Notes: generated by a model from the sequence alone, not told the origin. Positions 24,282 through 34,304 are shown, numbered from the stretch's first letter. The stretch: DNA of 64,000 nt from Symbiodinium sp. CCMP2592 (GCA_905221615.1 CAJNDT010000146.1:75001-139000); one strand, 5' to 3'. Translations and numbers: made by a program.

Positions 24282-27200
24282 CATGAACCTGATGGCATAG
24301 CCATGGAGATATCAGCTGTCACCAGCCGAATGCGCAAGGGCAGTGCAACAAACGAAGCACTAGCACTGCCAGCCTTCACACGACATGCTAGTTTTTGAGA
24401 CCTTCAGGATGACTCGCACCCTTTTCCTAAAACTCCGCAACCCAGCAGTTCCGTGTGGGGCAGTGGGCATTCGGATTCACGGAAAGCAAGGAGTCTTGGG
24501 GCTTCAGGCCTTCAGCCTTTGTCTGCCTTGGAGGCGGTTGGAGCCAAGGAGGAGTGGGAAGATTTGAGGTTTAGGGTTTCAGGGCAGCATCGAAAAGGCG
24601 GTTTAGGGTTAAAGTTTAGGGGTTTCTTCATGGGCTTTAAGACAAGAGCCAAGGATTAGCACCTACCCGCGTGAGCGCGTGGCTCTGCTTTACGGCGATG
24701 ACTCAGGCGCTGCTCCGTGATAAGAGGGTCTGCGGTGTTGGGCTGAGGATCTAGGACTGGTTCAGCGTTTTGGCTAAGGGTTTGGAGTTACCAGGACGTG
24801 CGGTCTGAATGAAATGTTCCAGACAGCTAGAGGTCTAGACCTCAAGTTGCAGTCTTCATTTCACGACTTACAGGGATCCGACCCTAAACCCTCAACCTTG
24901 TAACCGTCTATGTTGGGCAAACCTTGGAGTCCGAAGGGAGCCATAGGGGTTCCTTGGCTGTCGGAGGCATCGACGATGCGGTGGTCCGGACACAGCTGTA
25001 CCGCCGCTTGCCGACATTAGCAGCCAGAGCACCCGAGACCCTGAACCACTACCTGGGGGATTTAAAGCATGGGGGTTCCCCGAGCGAGACATCTCGTTAC
25101 CCTCAACATCCTCAACCTCCAAATAGAAGCTGAATGCTGCCATGCTGCGGCTGCCCTAGATGTGGATCTTTTTGGACAGGGCCTGTTAGTGGCAGCCCCG
25201 ATGCAATTGTCAAGCATGCTTTCGATTTTTGACGAGCCGGCTTCGTGCGGCAAAGTTGAACCCTCAAGCCTACGAAGCTCTTGACAAAAGCTTTGTCAGA
25301 AGACAACATCTTCATGGAGTCTTGTGAACAGGCAGCAGAGAGCGCTTTAAAAAGCCCGTAAGAAACAGGCAGCATCTTCCACTTGGTAGCCCGGATCATG
25401 AGCACCTCCTTCAAAGATATTCTTATAAGAATCCAAGACAGCCTGAAGTCCCAAGGTACCGGCAGCATGAACTCCGGTCTGGGTATGGTGCCTTTGCACG
25501 ATACTGTCGCTAGCATGTCTCATCCTCTTCGGCCCGATGTACCCATGTAGCTTTGTATAGTATATACTTCCGCCCTCCAATAGGTATGTAGGTAGTTCTT
25601 CAAGGCCAGACTGTATATACCAGGGTAAACAGATGGTCTGTGTTATGCACTCAAAGACTCAAGGTGCCATGTGTACTAGTTGGCACCTGGCAGGATTTCG
25701 CAGGTCTCGCTTTGAATTCAAGCATTTCCGGGTGTAGCATCACTGGCTTGGGGGGGATCAACTGGGACTTGGGCCAGGGTTGATCGGTTTATGCATCCTC
25801 ACATGATCACGGAGCTAAGCAACTTAAGCACAGGGTTGCAAGAAGGGCATGAGCAAAGCAGCCACCCATGGCCCTGCCAATTCCATTAAGTATGGTAATG
25901 GAGCTTCGGCTTTGATGTTTCGCCGTGCTTTCATACAAGCCCAATTATTCAGACATGTCCTTCCTTGCCGACAAAGTTTTCGCATGATGTACATTTTGGG
26001 CTTAAATCTGCGGTATTCGACGTCTTGGACCCGTGGAGCTATAGCGGGCCCAGAAGGTGAGCATGAACTGGCGGCGACACAGTAGCAAGAAGTCTGAGAA
26101 CCATACTCAATACCAGGTGCGTTTTGCGCAATGCAAATCAGCATCATCGTTCCCGTCAGCCGAATCATTTTCTGAGGCCTTATTGCAACACTGTACATGT
26201 TTTACGTTTGAATCCTGAACCTTTACTGCTTATGTATCCGAATGTTGAATCGAACGGAGTCCCTTTTGGTTTCGGGATGCTCCCCACAGCAACTTCCGAA
26301 ATCCGCCCGACACCCCAATCCAAGTACAGTGGCTTGAAGAATGAGTAGCAATATCCGCTTACGGTACTGATGTAGCTATACTGGACTCATCGTTTGGGCA
26401 GCACCCTTAAACCCTGGAACCCGATATCCAATCTATGAAGCTCCAAGACCTTATCACACCCAAACCCCATGGCCTCCACCACAAACGACCATGGAGGTTT
26501 TCATGAGGGAGATGCTGCCTTTCGTATCGGAAGGCATGGAACAGTTCACTGGATCCGTCTCTCTGACTGCGAACTTCATTTACTTATCACAACATACGTA
26601 ATGTCCTTTCGGGGTGACTCGCAAGTGTCTAGGGTCGCAAGGTTTAAGCTTTAGTAGGGTTGCGCAATGGGTTTGTATAGATTCACCTTCACTACTTCAG
26701 GCTTAGAGTTGTAGTCAGGGCCTGTGAAAAAAGCGTTTGGCGATAGATTGGGATCCGGCGACAAAGCAGGTCCTGCAGGGGAAACACTGCGGCCGGTTGA
26801 TGGCCGTTTGCTTCAACCTGGTTGCTTCTACAAGGCCGGGAGCTCGTGGATACGGTTTCTTTTTAAGAGGTTGATGCGCTTGAAGTTACCAAGATGCGTA
26901 GTTCGCATATTGGCGATCTATCCTGATGTTCGGTTGCATTTGCAGGAGCGTATCTTGAGTAAGGTTGCCAGAGGAAGAAAAATCTTCTTTTCTTAGATGC
27001 ATGTCCCGTAGCTATTATGGTCGCGCAAGTGATGGCCCTTCGCAAGGAACCGGCAGAAGCCAGCAAACCCGTTTGGCCAAGAAGGGAGCCATGCTCTCCG
27101 AAAGGAATGGCATTTCTAAAGATCGGTCCGTCGGCTGTTAGGGCTCAGGCGATCCAAAGTGCATGAGTGACCGCTCGGTTGCCCATTTACCGAGAAGCCC

Positions 27201-28101
27201 ATACCAGAAACCCCAAGCACAAAACACCAACCCCAAGACTTTGAACCCAACCTGAATCCGACCCCTACAAGCCCGGACCCCACAAACTCAACCAGAGGAA
27301 TGGCTTGACTTCTTCTCCCAATGGCGACCACAGGACCCGACTCTGTGTGGCCCAAGTGTTGGGTGTGACGGTCTTCCAGATTACTTGGTGCTTTTTTGCC
27401 TGCAACAGCTGCAACAGTGGTTTCAGAAGCTGTTTGCTTGGCTTTATCAGGCGTTAGTGTTTGTGGTTCAGGCATTGCACGGGTTCGGGGTTTCGGGTTG
27501 AATTGTCAGATTTGGGCTTATGATTGGTTACAATGTGCCAGCACTTAGTGAAGGTGGGGTAGTATTATCATGGTACTTGTCTCATTTTGAGACGGGGTTT
27601 TCCTTAATTTTTGGGGCATGCAAGTGTTTTGGGTCTATGCTGGGGTCCTTTGCTTCCTAAAGCTGTTGGATGGAGCATGTACCGCTGCCACACACTGGGG
27701 GCGTAGGCTCCAATGAGCGACACTAGTCACGATGTCGCAGCGCAAGATGCCAAAAGCCACGGCAGCCTGCTGTGCTCCTTTTGCAACCGCGGCATCGAGA
27801 CTCCACGCTAAGCTCTGGGCTTTCCCAGAGCTTTGCAGCTCCTCATTCTGTACTCCGCATGATGTGCACTGTGGGGAGGGTTTGGTTTCGGTGCTTCGGA
27901 CAAATATGGAGTACAGAGAATCAAGGCGGTTGGGTTTTCTGGGTGTTGGACGGCTCAGAATTTAATGACGGCATAGTGGTTCAGGGCAGTATCGCGGCAT
28001 TGACTTCAGGGTTAGCCAGGACTGCGATGAAAATTCCAACTGCCTCTGGGAGTGCGCAACTTGGCAGCTGCTGGAAGGGGCTTTACGGTGTTTTAAAGTA
28101 A
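24282..28101 (+). other. Region dense in exon candidates, gene(s) unrecognised
   Basis: Open stretches follow one another more closely here than elsewhere. 24282-24395 reads GIAMEISAVTSRMRKGSAT. 24658-24728 reads APTRVSAWLCFTAMTQALL. 24906-25284 is open in two + frames. 25257-25548 has one TAA (ESCEQAAESALKSP, stop, then IFHLVARIMSTSFKDILIRI). 26490-26596 reads FMREMLPFVSEGMEQFTG. 26724-26996 is open for 90 codons. 27296-27471 reads EWLDFFSQWRPQDPTLCG and ends at a GC donor. 27915-28101 reads GGWVFWVLDGSEFNDGI and ends in a stop. Antisense frames are also open at 25112-25516 and 27116-27475. I recognise no family, and some candidates may be chance. Confidence 0.3.
26724..26996 (+). CDS. Hypothetical 90-residue open frame
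   Basis: The frame begins GTG AAA AAA GCG, so no ATG is certain and it may be an exon, not a whole gene. It reads FGDRLGSGDKAGPAGETLR, then FLFKRLMRLKLPRCVVRILA, and ends KVARGRKIFFS. The second half is basic and amphipathic. No family is recognised, and no signal peptide or clear membrane segment is seen. Confidence 0.25.
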   Translation: MKKAFGDRLGSGDKAGPAGETLRPVDGRLLQPGCFYKAGSSWIRFLFKRLMRLKLPRCVVRILAIYPDVRLHLQERILSKVARGRKIFFS

Positions 28102-28264
28102 ATATAGTTGTTTTTTTCAAAGTCCCTTCATAGTGTCCTTGGGCAGACTTAATTAAGACACCCCGCAAGCTGCAGCTTAATTGTTACGTAAGATTACGGC
28201 CTCCGAGAGTGTTGGTGTGAAAAAGCGAGTGATGGCCCTTTCGATTCCGACTTTCCCACGTGGG

Positions 28265-28290
28265 TAGGGTTTAGGGTTTAGGGTTTAGGG
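28265..28290. repeat. Short perfect telomere-like run
   Basis: More than three exact TTTAGGG units in a row. This is one of the least decayed interstitial tracts of the window, suggesting a recent insertion. Confidence 0.85.
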
Positions 28291-28836
28291 TGACATTGAT
28301 TGGGTTTATGGTTTTCGGAGTCTGGGTTGAGGGCTTTCAGTTTGAGGCTGAGAACTAGACGTGTGGAGCTTGGGCTTTAGGAACCTGGAGAAGTGGCTGC
28401 TCAACCGTAAGCTTGAAAAGACGAGAGAACAAGAGCTTAGGTAGAGCTTAGAACACGTAGTCCGAGTTTCTATGGTTTTCATACCTTACCCCCCTTAAGC
28501 ACTGAGCCTAATCGGGTTTAGAGCCCTGAGTTCTGGTTTCATGGTTTATGCTTCGGGAACAGGACCGTAAACATGCTAAGATCCGACGTATCGATGCAGA
28601 GGGTGGGACAACAGGAGCTCAAAAAATCTAAACCCTGAAGCCCGCAGGCTTTAGGATGCATGGCTTCAGGACTCAGAGCTTCAGCTTGAACCAGAAAACC
28701 CCAATCCTAACCTAACCCTAAACCCTCATCCCTCCTGACATCTGGACCTCAGGTGCAGTTGCAAAAAGGCCCTCAAAAAAAGATTAGCAACAAGAAAAAC
28801 CCTAATCCCTAACCTGACCCTGTGCAAGTTCTGCAG

Positions 28837-28904
28837 GTGGCACATGGGAGGTGCTTCTCCCAGAAGATTGAAGACCACCTGGAGTGCTTCGGCCTCCAGA
28901 GCCT
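28837..28904 (+). CDS. Candidate exon abutting an inverted-repeat element
   Basis: After CTGCAG the frame reads VAHGRCFSQKIEDHLECFG then LQSL. It stops being protein-like exactly where a MITE-like element begins (GCCT|GTATGG). A GT donor could thus be supplied by the target site and end of the element. Sequence after the element (ATCACCTTCAGCGCTTC) might be the resumed exon or the acceptor region. The protein is unrecognised. Confidence 0.35.
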
Positions 28905-28905
28905 G

Positions 28906-29034
28906 TATGGGGGTTTCCGAAATTAGGAACCCTAAACCCTAAACCCTAAAGTGCCTTAATTTGGGGTCCTTATAATAAGGACCCTACTATTCAGGGTGCT
29001 ATATTAGGATCCCCTATTTTCGGAAACTGCCGTA
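28906..29034. mobile_element. MITE family A, copy 1, with telomeric insert
   Basis: The ends TATGGGGGTTTCCGAAA and TTTTCGGAAACTGCCGTAT are inverted repeats. The centre contains the small palindrome GGTCCTTATAATAAGGACC. Sister copies are at 43433-43528 and 59099-59207, with a degenerate one near 46933-46999. This copy alone carries exactly three CCCTAAA units at 28930-28950. TA or TAT at both borders suggests a target duplication. Confidence 0.7.
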
Positions 29035-29165
29035 TCACCTTCAGCGCTTCTAGGGTTTTGGGTTTAGGGTTCATTAAGGAACTCTAAACCTGTAGAGTTT
29101 CAGGCTTTAGAGTATTGGGTTTGTGAGTTTACAAGGTTTAGCGTAAGTTTTAGTGTCTTCGGGTT

Positions 29166-29753
29166 TTGGGGGGTTTACAGTTTTCGGGTTTCTGCCCGGA
29201 TATTGCGAGACCCAAAGTTGATGGTTTCGGGTTCAAGGGTTTGAGGTTGATATGGTATATTAAGGGTTACGGGTTTAGGGCCAGGGTTCAGAGATCCGAG
29301 TTAGATATGGCACGCTTACAAGGGTTCTATAAGGGTGCTAGACTCGTACTGGACGAGATCGTGAAGGACCCAATCAATGATTGATCAGGACATGTAACCC
29401 TGGAAATCTGTGACAGGACTCTTTAGTCAAAGGGTTTTAGGTCCGGGATCTTGTGTGTTCGGGTTGAGGCTGCGGATATGCATCACCCCCCGCCCCCCCA
29501 AACTGAAGCCTCCAGGTCGGACCTTGCGCCTAAACAAGCGCAGTTGTTACATCATTCTGACCTTAATGCGCAGGGTTTAGGGAAGGGGAAGTCTTTAAAA
29601 AGGTCCTTGAACTTCCAGATCATCTCGCCCCCCAGCGATGCGCCGGCATTGAAGCAGCTGCCCGGCTGCAGTTGTCCAGGCCCCGGGTTTCCGTTTGTTC
29701 CTCGGCACCGAGTCCTTTTCGAAGAGTCCGAGGCAGAGGCTTCTAGGAAATGA
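29166..29753 (+). other. Open stretches upstream of the glutamine synthetase gene
   Basis: 29296-29384 reads SELDMARLQGFYKGARLV then LDEIVKDPIND and a stop. 29585-29753 reads SLNFQIISPPSDAPALKQL, then VLFEESEAEASRK and a stop. Either could be the terminal exon of an upstream gene. About 226 bases separate the second stop from the glutamine synthetase ATG; this would hold its 5' leader and trans-splice acceptor. I found no spliced-leader remnant there. Confidence 0.25.
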
Positions 29754-29979
29754 GGGTGCTGTGTTTGCAATGGCCGCCTACCTCCTGTAGGTGGGGACTC
29801 AAGGTAGCGTAGGCTCTAGAATCCAGAGTGTGTCAGTGTGTGGTCTGCAGCTCGCCTGCAAAGTCAAGTTGATTCCCGTCGAATGCAAGCTGTTGGAGCT
29901 CGAGCCTAACTTCCGCAACTGGCGTGCATAGCCTCCCGCTCTGAACCTGGAAAGCTCTCTTCGAAGCCTTTTTGTAAGC

Positions 29980-32900
29980 ATGGCTGAGAAGAAAGTCGAC
30001 CCAGCGACCGGCGAGGCGTACACGCTGAAGGAGCTCATGGCACACTACAAGGGGACTTACAAGAAGAAGGAGTTGGAGGAGTACTTCGACAACCATTGCA
30101 AGCCCGTGAAAGTTCGACAGAGCAAGGCAAAGGCGGCCAAGCCAACGAAGGACGCCAAGCCTGAACCCAAGGCGAAGGCCAAGGCGAAGGCGACGGCAAA
30201 AGCAAAGTCCGCCCCATCAAAGCCCAAGGAGGCGCCCAAGGAGGATGCTGAGCCCAAGGGCCTCCGTACCGGCAAGGACGGCGGCGCGTCGGCCCTGGCG
30301 AAGCTCCGCAGCTTCAGCCGCTGCGTCCTCGCCGAGTACGTGTGGCTGGATGCCGATGGCGTCACCCGCTCGAAGACCATGACCATGACTGCCCGACCTC
30401 TCAAAGTCGCAGACCTGAAGGTTTGGAACTACGATGGAAGCAGCACCGGCCAGGCGGATGGGCACAACTCAGAGGTGCTTCTGAAGCCCCGGGCCATTTT
30501 CAACGACCCTTTCCGCGGCTACCCCCATGTCATGGTGCTTGCCGATGCCTGGCAAGCCTGGGACGACAAGCCCGCTAAGAACAACACCCGTGCGACATGT
30601 GCGGAGACTATGGACATGTACAAGTCGCTGGATCCTTGGTTCGGCATCGAGCAGGAGTACACCTTGATGAAGCCAGGACGCGTAGGTGAGAAGGCCAAGA
30701 CACCACTGGGCTTCAACAAGGACGACTCCGAGCCAGCACCCCAGGGCCCCTACTACACCGGTGCGGGCTACAACGTCGCCATCGGCCGCCCCGTGGCAGA
30801 TGAGCACTACAAGATGTGCATGGAGGCCGGCGTCAAGATCTCGGGCATCAACGCTGAGGTCATGCCGGGACAGTGGGAGTTCCAGGTTGGCCCTTGCCGT
30901 GGCATCGAAATGGGCGACCACCTCACCATGTCTCGCTACATCATGCTCCGCGTCACGGAGAAGCACGACTGCGTCTGCTCCTTTGACCCGAAGCCGAAGG
31001 AGGGTGACTGGAACGGCGCAGGCTGCCACACCAACTTCTCCGTGACTCCCATGAGGAGCCCTGGTGGCTACGACACCATCATTAAGGTTTGCGAGGCTTT
31101 CGGCAAGGTCGCCAAGGAGCACATTGCTGAGTATGGTGAGGGCAACGACAAGCGCCTCACCGGAAAGCATGAGACCTGCGACATCAACACCTTCAAGTAT
31201 GGAGTCGCCAACCGCGGCGCTTCCATCCGCATTCCGCGGGATGCTGAGAAGGCCGGCCGTGGCTACATGGAGGATCGTCGACCTGCGGCCAACTGCGACC
31301 CCTACCGCGTCACCAACATCATCATGAAGACGACCGGGGAGTGCCTCAACGCTGAGATCGTGGAGGCCGGGGCGAAGATGCACACGGCCTTCGTGTTCAT
31401 CAAGCCCCATGCCGTCACCGACAAGGTCCAGACGCTGGTGAAGGACAAGCTCACGGAAGGTGGCCTGACCATCAAGAGTGAGGGCGCAATTAAGGCCGAA
31501 GTTATCGACAAGAAGAAGCTCATTGACATCCACTACGGCGCCATCGCGGCCAAGGCGGTCATGAAGAAGCCTTCGGAACTCACCGTGCAGGAGAAGGCGC
31601 AGGCAGAGTTCGAGAAGCAATTCGGCGTCGCTTGGAGCAAGGCGGGAACGCATAAGATCCCAATTTATAGACCCCTCAGCACGTATACCGAGAGCCTTAT
31701 GACCAGAACCCGAGAACATAAGGGAGCTCTTCAAAATGTCAGGTGATGGAAGATGGCCTGGTCTTCAACGCCATGGACGGTGCTAAGAAGCTGGGGATCA
31801 GCCCCGACGAGCTGGGTAAGAAGTACGACGCGCTCAAGAAGGGCGAGACCATCATCAAGTTCGGTGGCGGCTTCTACTGCGGCAAGGTTGACAGCATCTA
31901 TGTCATCAACGGCTTCTACATGAACATGCGCTCCAAGTTCACCGCGCCAGGAACGAGCATCTACTACTACGAGGTGGAGTGGAAATGTGAGCCCTAAGCC
32001 ATCCGAACACTACAAGCCGTCTAGAACCTTAAACAACCCTACGAGGTGGAGTGGCCCGCGGACAAGATGAAGTGGGAGGACTTCCGAGGCAAGTTCCTCG
32101 GGCCTACCGACCCGGCACAAGCCCCTGCCAGCTCCCTGCGCAACCTCATCTACAAGGACCGCAGCCCGAAATCCCAGCAGCCCTGGACTTCAGAAAGCAC
32201 GTGCACCCCAAACCCTGAGCACTGCAAGAATCTATGCAAGCAGGACAGCCCGGAACACTCCAAAACTGAGTTTTTGTCAAATGCCCTCCCCAGAGGGACT
32301 GGCCTAATTAATCCAAAGTGTGAGACTCTATATAACGAATCACCAGGACTGGAGTGATCTCGGACTCAAGGCGCAGCCGGATACCGGTGACAACGGCGTC
32401 CACGCCTCCGCCTCCCCCTTCGAGGCCTTTAGGGTGTACAGTGGTAATTATAGCTATATAGGGCCCATATAGGATAGAGATAGAGGATTTAAAGGGGCTC
32501 AGATTTCTTGTCGATGTCGGTCTTCGGGGGTTCCAACGGGAAACGCTTCCAGGCACTGGCGGAGCGCTGCAACTGGCTCCGGGCCTCCATGACCAAGGAT
32601 CCCTTCGGCAAGGCTCCAAGCAAGGTTTCTAGATTGAGGGTTTAATTAAGGTCTACGGTTCAGAGTTTAAGGTTATGAACTTGTGGGACTTATGACTTAT
32701 GGGCTTAGGATCCCTTCGGCAAGGCTCCAGCAGTCTCCAGTGAAGTTCCGTCTTGATTAAGCTCGTGTGATGGTTAGGGTCCTACAACTAATGTGAAACT
32801 GGTTAACCAAATAGGAGCTGCAGTGGAGACGAGGTTTATTATGGGTTTGTATGGTTTAGACGGGTTCCACTACTTCCGTCAGTGTGTCTGCCTATTTATC

Positions 32901-33000
32901 TGTATACCTACCTGTCATCTGCATGTGTGTAGTGCACCGTACATAAAGAAATAAGTGCAACATCAAATACCAAATTAAGTGAACCAATGTTGTCCCTTTA

Positions 33001-33056
<56 letters not shown>

Positions 33057-34304
33057 AATATATCTCTCTCTCCGAATATATGTATTGTTGTTTGTACATG
33101 TGCATTTTTATCTGTATGTATAAGTATAGAGTATAGATATAGATGTATAACCTCATGTATGCTTGCATGGATGGATTGGTGGATGTATGTATGCACGCAT
33201 GCTTGCATTTACCCGTGTTTTTACATATAAGTAGATACGTGTATGTATGTATATACATATATATATATATATATATATGACATATATGTATATAAAAATA
33301 TAGATATAAAGATACATGCATACATACAGGCATACAGACACACATGCATAACTATACATACACAAGCACGCAGACATACCTGTTATATAGGTTCGCGTTT
33401 TAAAAAGGTGTTTTGTGTGTAACTTGAGGTGATATGTCTATGTGTGTTCTTTAGCTTAGGGTCTAGAGATTTCGGGTTAGGTTGGGTGGAGAGCTTTCCC
33501 TCCCCGGCAAGGCGCTGCTGGCCAGCGGCCTCACCCCCGGCATGGCGAAGAAATGGTTCGAGGAGCCCTAAACCCTAAACTTTCGATAAAACCCAGACCC
33601 TTTAGAAACCCTAAAGCCTTGAGCCATAAACCCTAACCCGCTACTAAACCCTTAAAGCCCTGAACCCTAAGAAGTGGTACGAGGACCCGGCTTTGGAGTT
33701 CGAGGGAGGCAAGAAGTCCGTCTTTGACATGCTGGAGGATACCAGGGCTTCCTGAAAGGGCGCGAGTTCTAAGTTCGGGCTTTGCGGTTTAGGTGTAGGG
33801 TTTGGTGGCACCTCAGTCTCTGCTGAAAAAGGGTTTGGTGAGTTTTTCTGAAAGCGTGACGTGAAGACGTTCCTTTGTATATAAACGAGGTGCCATGCTG
33901 CAGTGCGTTAGGTTAGTATAGGCTTTGTAGGGAGTGTCTATAGAGGGATCTTCGCTTTAAATGTTGGAGCTTGTGTGCATAGAAGAACGTAGAGGATTTG
34001 TATGCCTACGGGAACTATCAGGTTTAGGGCTTTGCGAATGTTGAGGGGAGAAATTTAGGGCTGCATCGGCTGCAGCACTGAACATTTAGGGTTTCAAGCC
34101 CAGCTAGGCTGTAACTACATGAAGTTAAAGAAGTTAGATAACGGGTTCTAGGACTCTGAATTTGAGGGCTTCAGAGCATCATTGGGGTCCCACAAAGGAT
34201 CTGTCAAAGAAGCTTACAGGGGCTTAGGGTTCAAAATGCTGGAGGATCTGGATGCCGGTGACTGCCTGAAGAAGTGCAAGGCCATCGCCGCAGCCAACAA
34301 GTGA
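29980..34304 (+). CDS. GLUL: Glutamine synthetase fused to nucleoside diphosphate kinase
   Basis: Exons 29980-31641, 31743-31973, 32046-32156, 32347-32424, 32553-32612, 33512-33562, 33684-33737 and 34245-34304 splice in phase 0 to 768 residues. Residues 1-45 are a small helical module (YTLKELMAHYKGTYKKKELE) and 46-100 a Lys/Ala/Pro-rich linker. Residues about 105-460 are a complete eukaryotic-type glutamine synthetase (ATP + glutamate + ammonia to glutamine), with WNYDGSSTGQA, GIEQEYTL, MPGQWEFQVGP, WNGAGCHTNFS and NRGASIRIPRD. From 467 an NDP-kinase fold follows: FVFIKPHAV, HYGAIAAKA, GPTDPAQAPASSLR and NGVHASASPFEA with the likely phospho-histidine His687. An NDP kinase could recharge the ADP made by the synthetase; that coupling is inference. 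No targeting peptide is seen, so it is probably cytosolic. Intron donors are GC, GT, GA, GC, GC, GA and GA, all with AG|G acceptors. Several introns lie between long direct repeats. Confidence 0.85.
31642..31742 (+). other. Intron 1 of the glutamine synthetase-NDPK gene
   Basis: 101 nt with donor CAAG|GCGGGA and acceptor GTCAG|GTGATG. Removal joins GVAWSK to VMEDGLVFNAMDG, inside the NDPK region. Unspliced, the frame runs on to a TGA at 31744, so retention would give a 588-residue protein with a broken kinase domain. Confidence 0.7.
31967..32054 (+). repeat. Intron 2 between 16-bp direct repeats
   Basis: CTACGAGGTGGAGTGG occurs at 31967-31982 and again at 32039-32054. The 72-nt intron 31974-32045 starts GTGGAG and ends TACGAG, so the AG|GT junction sits inside both copies and YEVEW is encoded on either side. 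The intron interior has CCCTAAG and CCTTAAAC words of telomere-like type. Confidence 0.8.
32596..32729 (+). repeat. 23-bp direct repeat with optional microexon
   Basis: The 23-bp word starting AGGATCCCTTCGGCAAGG is at 32596-32618 and exactly repeated at 32707-32729. Splicing can run 32598-32708 (GA-AG), then use a 15-nt exon 32709-32723 (DPFGK) before a GC donor. Alternatively it can skip the second copy by using the GC donor at 32613. Both give the same protein. Confidence 0.75.
32613..33511 (+). other. Long intron with CT and AT microsatellites
   Basis: Intron of 899 nt in the simplest model (GC donor after GGCAAG, acceptor CCCCGGCAAG|GCG), with CGGCAAGGC at both ends. It holds an almost pure CT run at 33001-33054, a repeated CTCTCTCCGAATATAT word and an AT run near 33258-33279. 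No gene is seen inside. Confidence 0.65.
33546..33743 (+). repeat. Intron with imperfect 20-bp exon duplication and telomere-like filling
   Basis: AAGAAATGGTTCGAGGAGCC (33549-33568) and AAGAAGTGGTACGAGGACCC (33670-33689) match at 17 of 20 positions and flank the 121-nt intron 33563-33683. The intron (GA donor, CGAG|GAC acceptor) begins GAGCCCTAAACCCTAAAC and ends AACCCTAAG, so much of it is CCCTAAA-type sequence. Confidence 0.75.
33726..34250 (+). repeat. Last intron between 12-bp direct repeats
   Basis: ATGCTGGAGGAT lies at 33729-33740 and 34236-34247. The 507-nt intron 33738-34244 has a GA donor and a GGAG|GAT acceptor inside these copies. Its interior has decayed GGTTTAGGG words. Confidence 0.75.

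Noticed and set aside
28265-28290. True chromosome end
   Set aside because: The telomere-like run is only a few units long and lies between non-telomeric sequence on both sides.
29753-29979. Relic spliced-leader sequence upstream of the glutamine synthetase ATG
   Set aside because: Only ACTCAAGG-like fragments are present. I could not find a convincing leader remnant anywhere in the window.
29980-31641. Bacterial contamination or recent bacterial transfer for glutamine synthetase
   Set aside because: The motifs are of the eukaryotic type and the gene has several introns with the same AG|G pattern as its neighbours.
30469-31734. 421-codon minus-strand open frame
   Set aside because: It is the antisense shadow of the GC-rich glutamine synthetase exon, whose + strand translation has every expected motif.
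31744-31746. Real stop codon of glutamine synthetase (588-residue protein)
   Set aside because: The last 34 codons before it do not fit the NDPK domain, and the domain resumes at 31743 in a frame explained by a 101-nt GC-AG intron.
32979-33377. Open frames rich in Ser-Leu, Arg-Glu or Tyr-Ile
   Set aside because: They come from the CT and AT microsatellites inside a glutamine synthetase intron.
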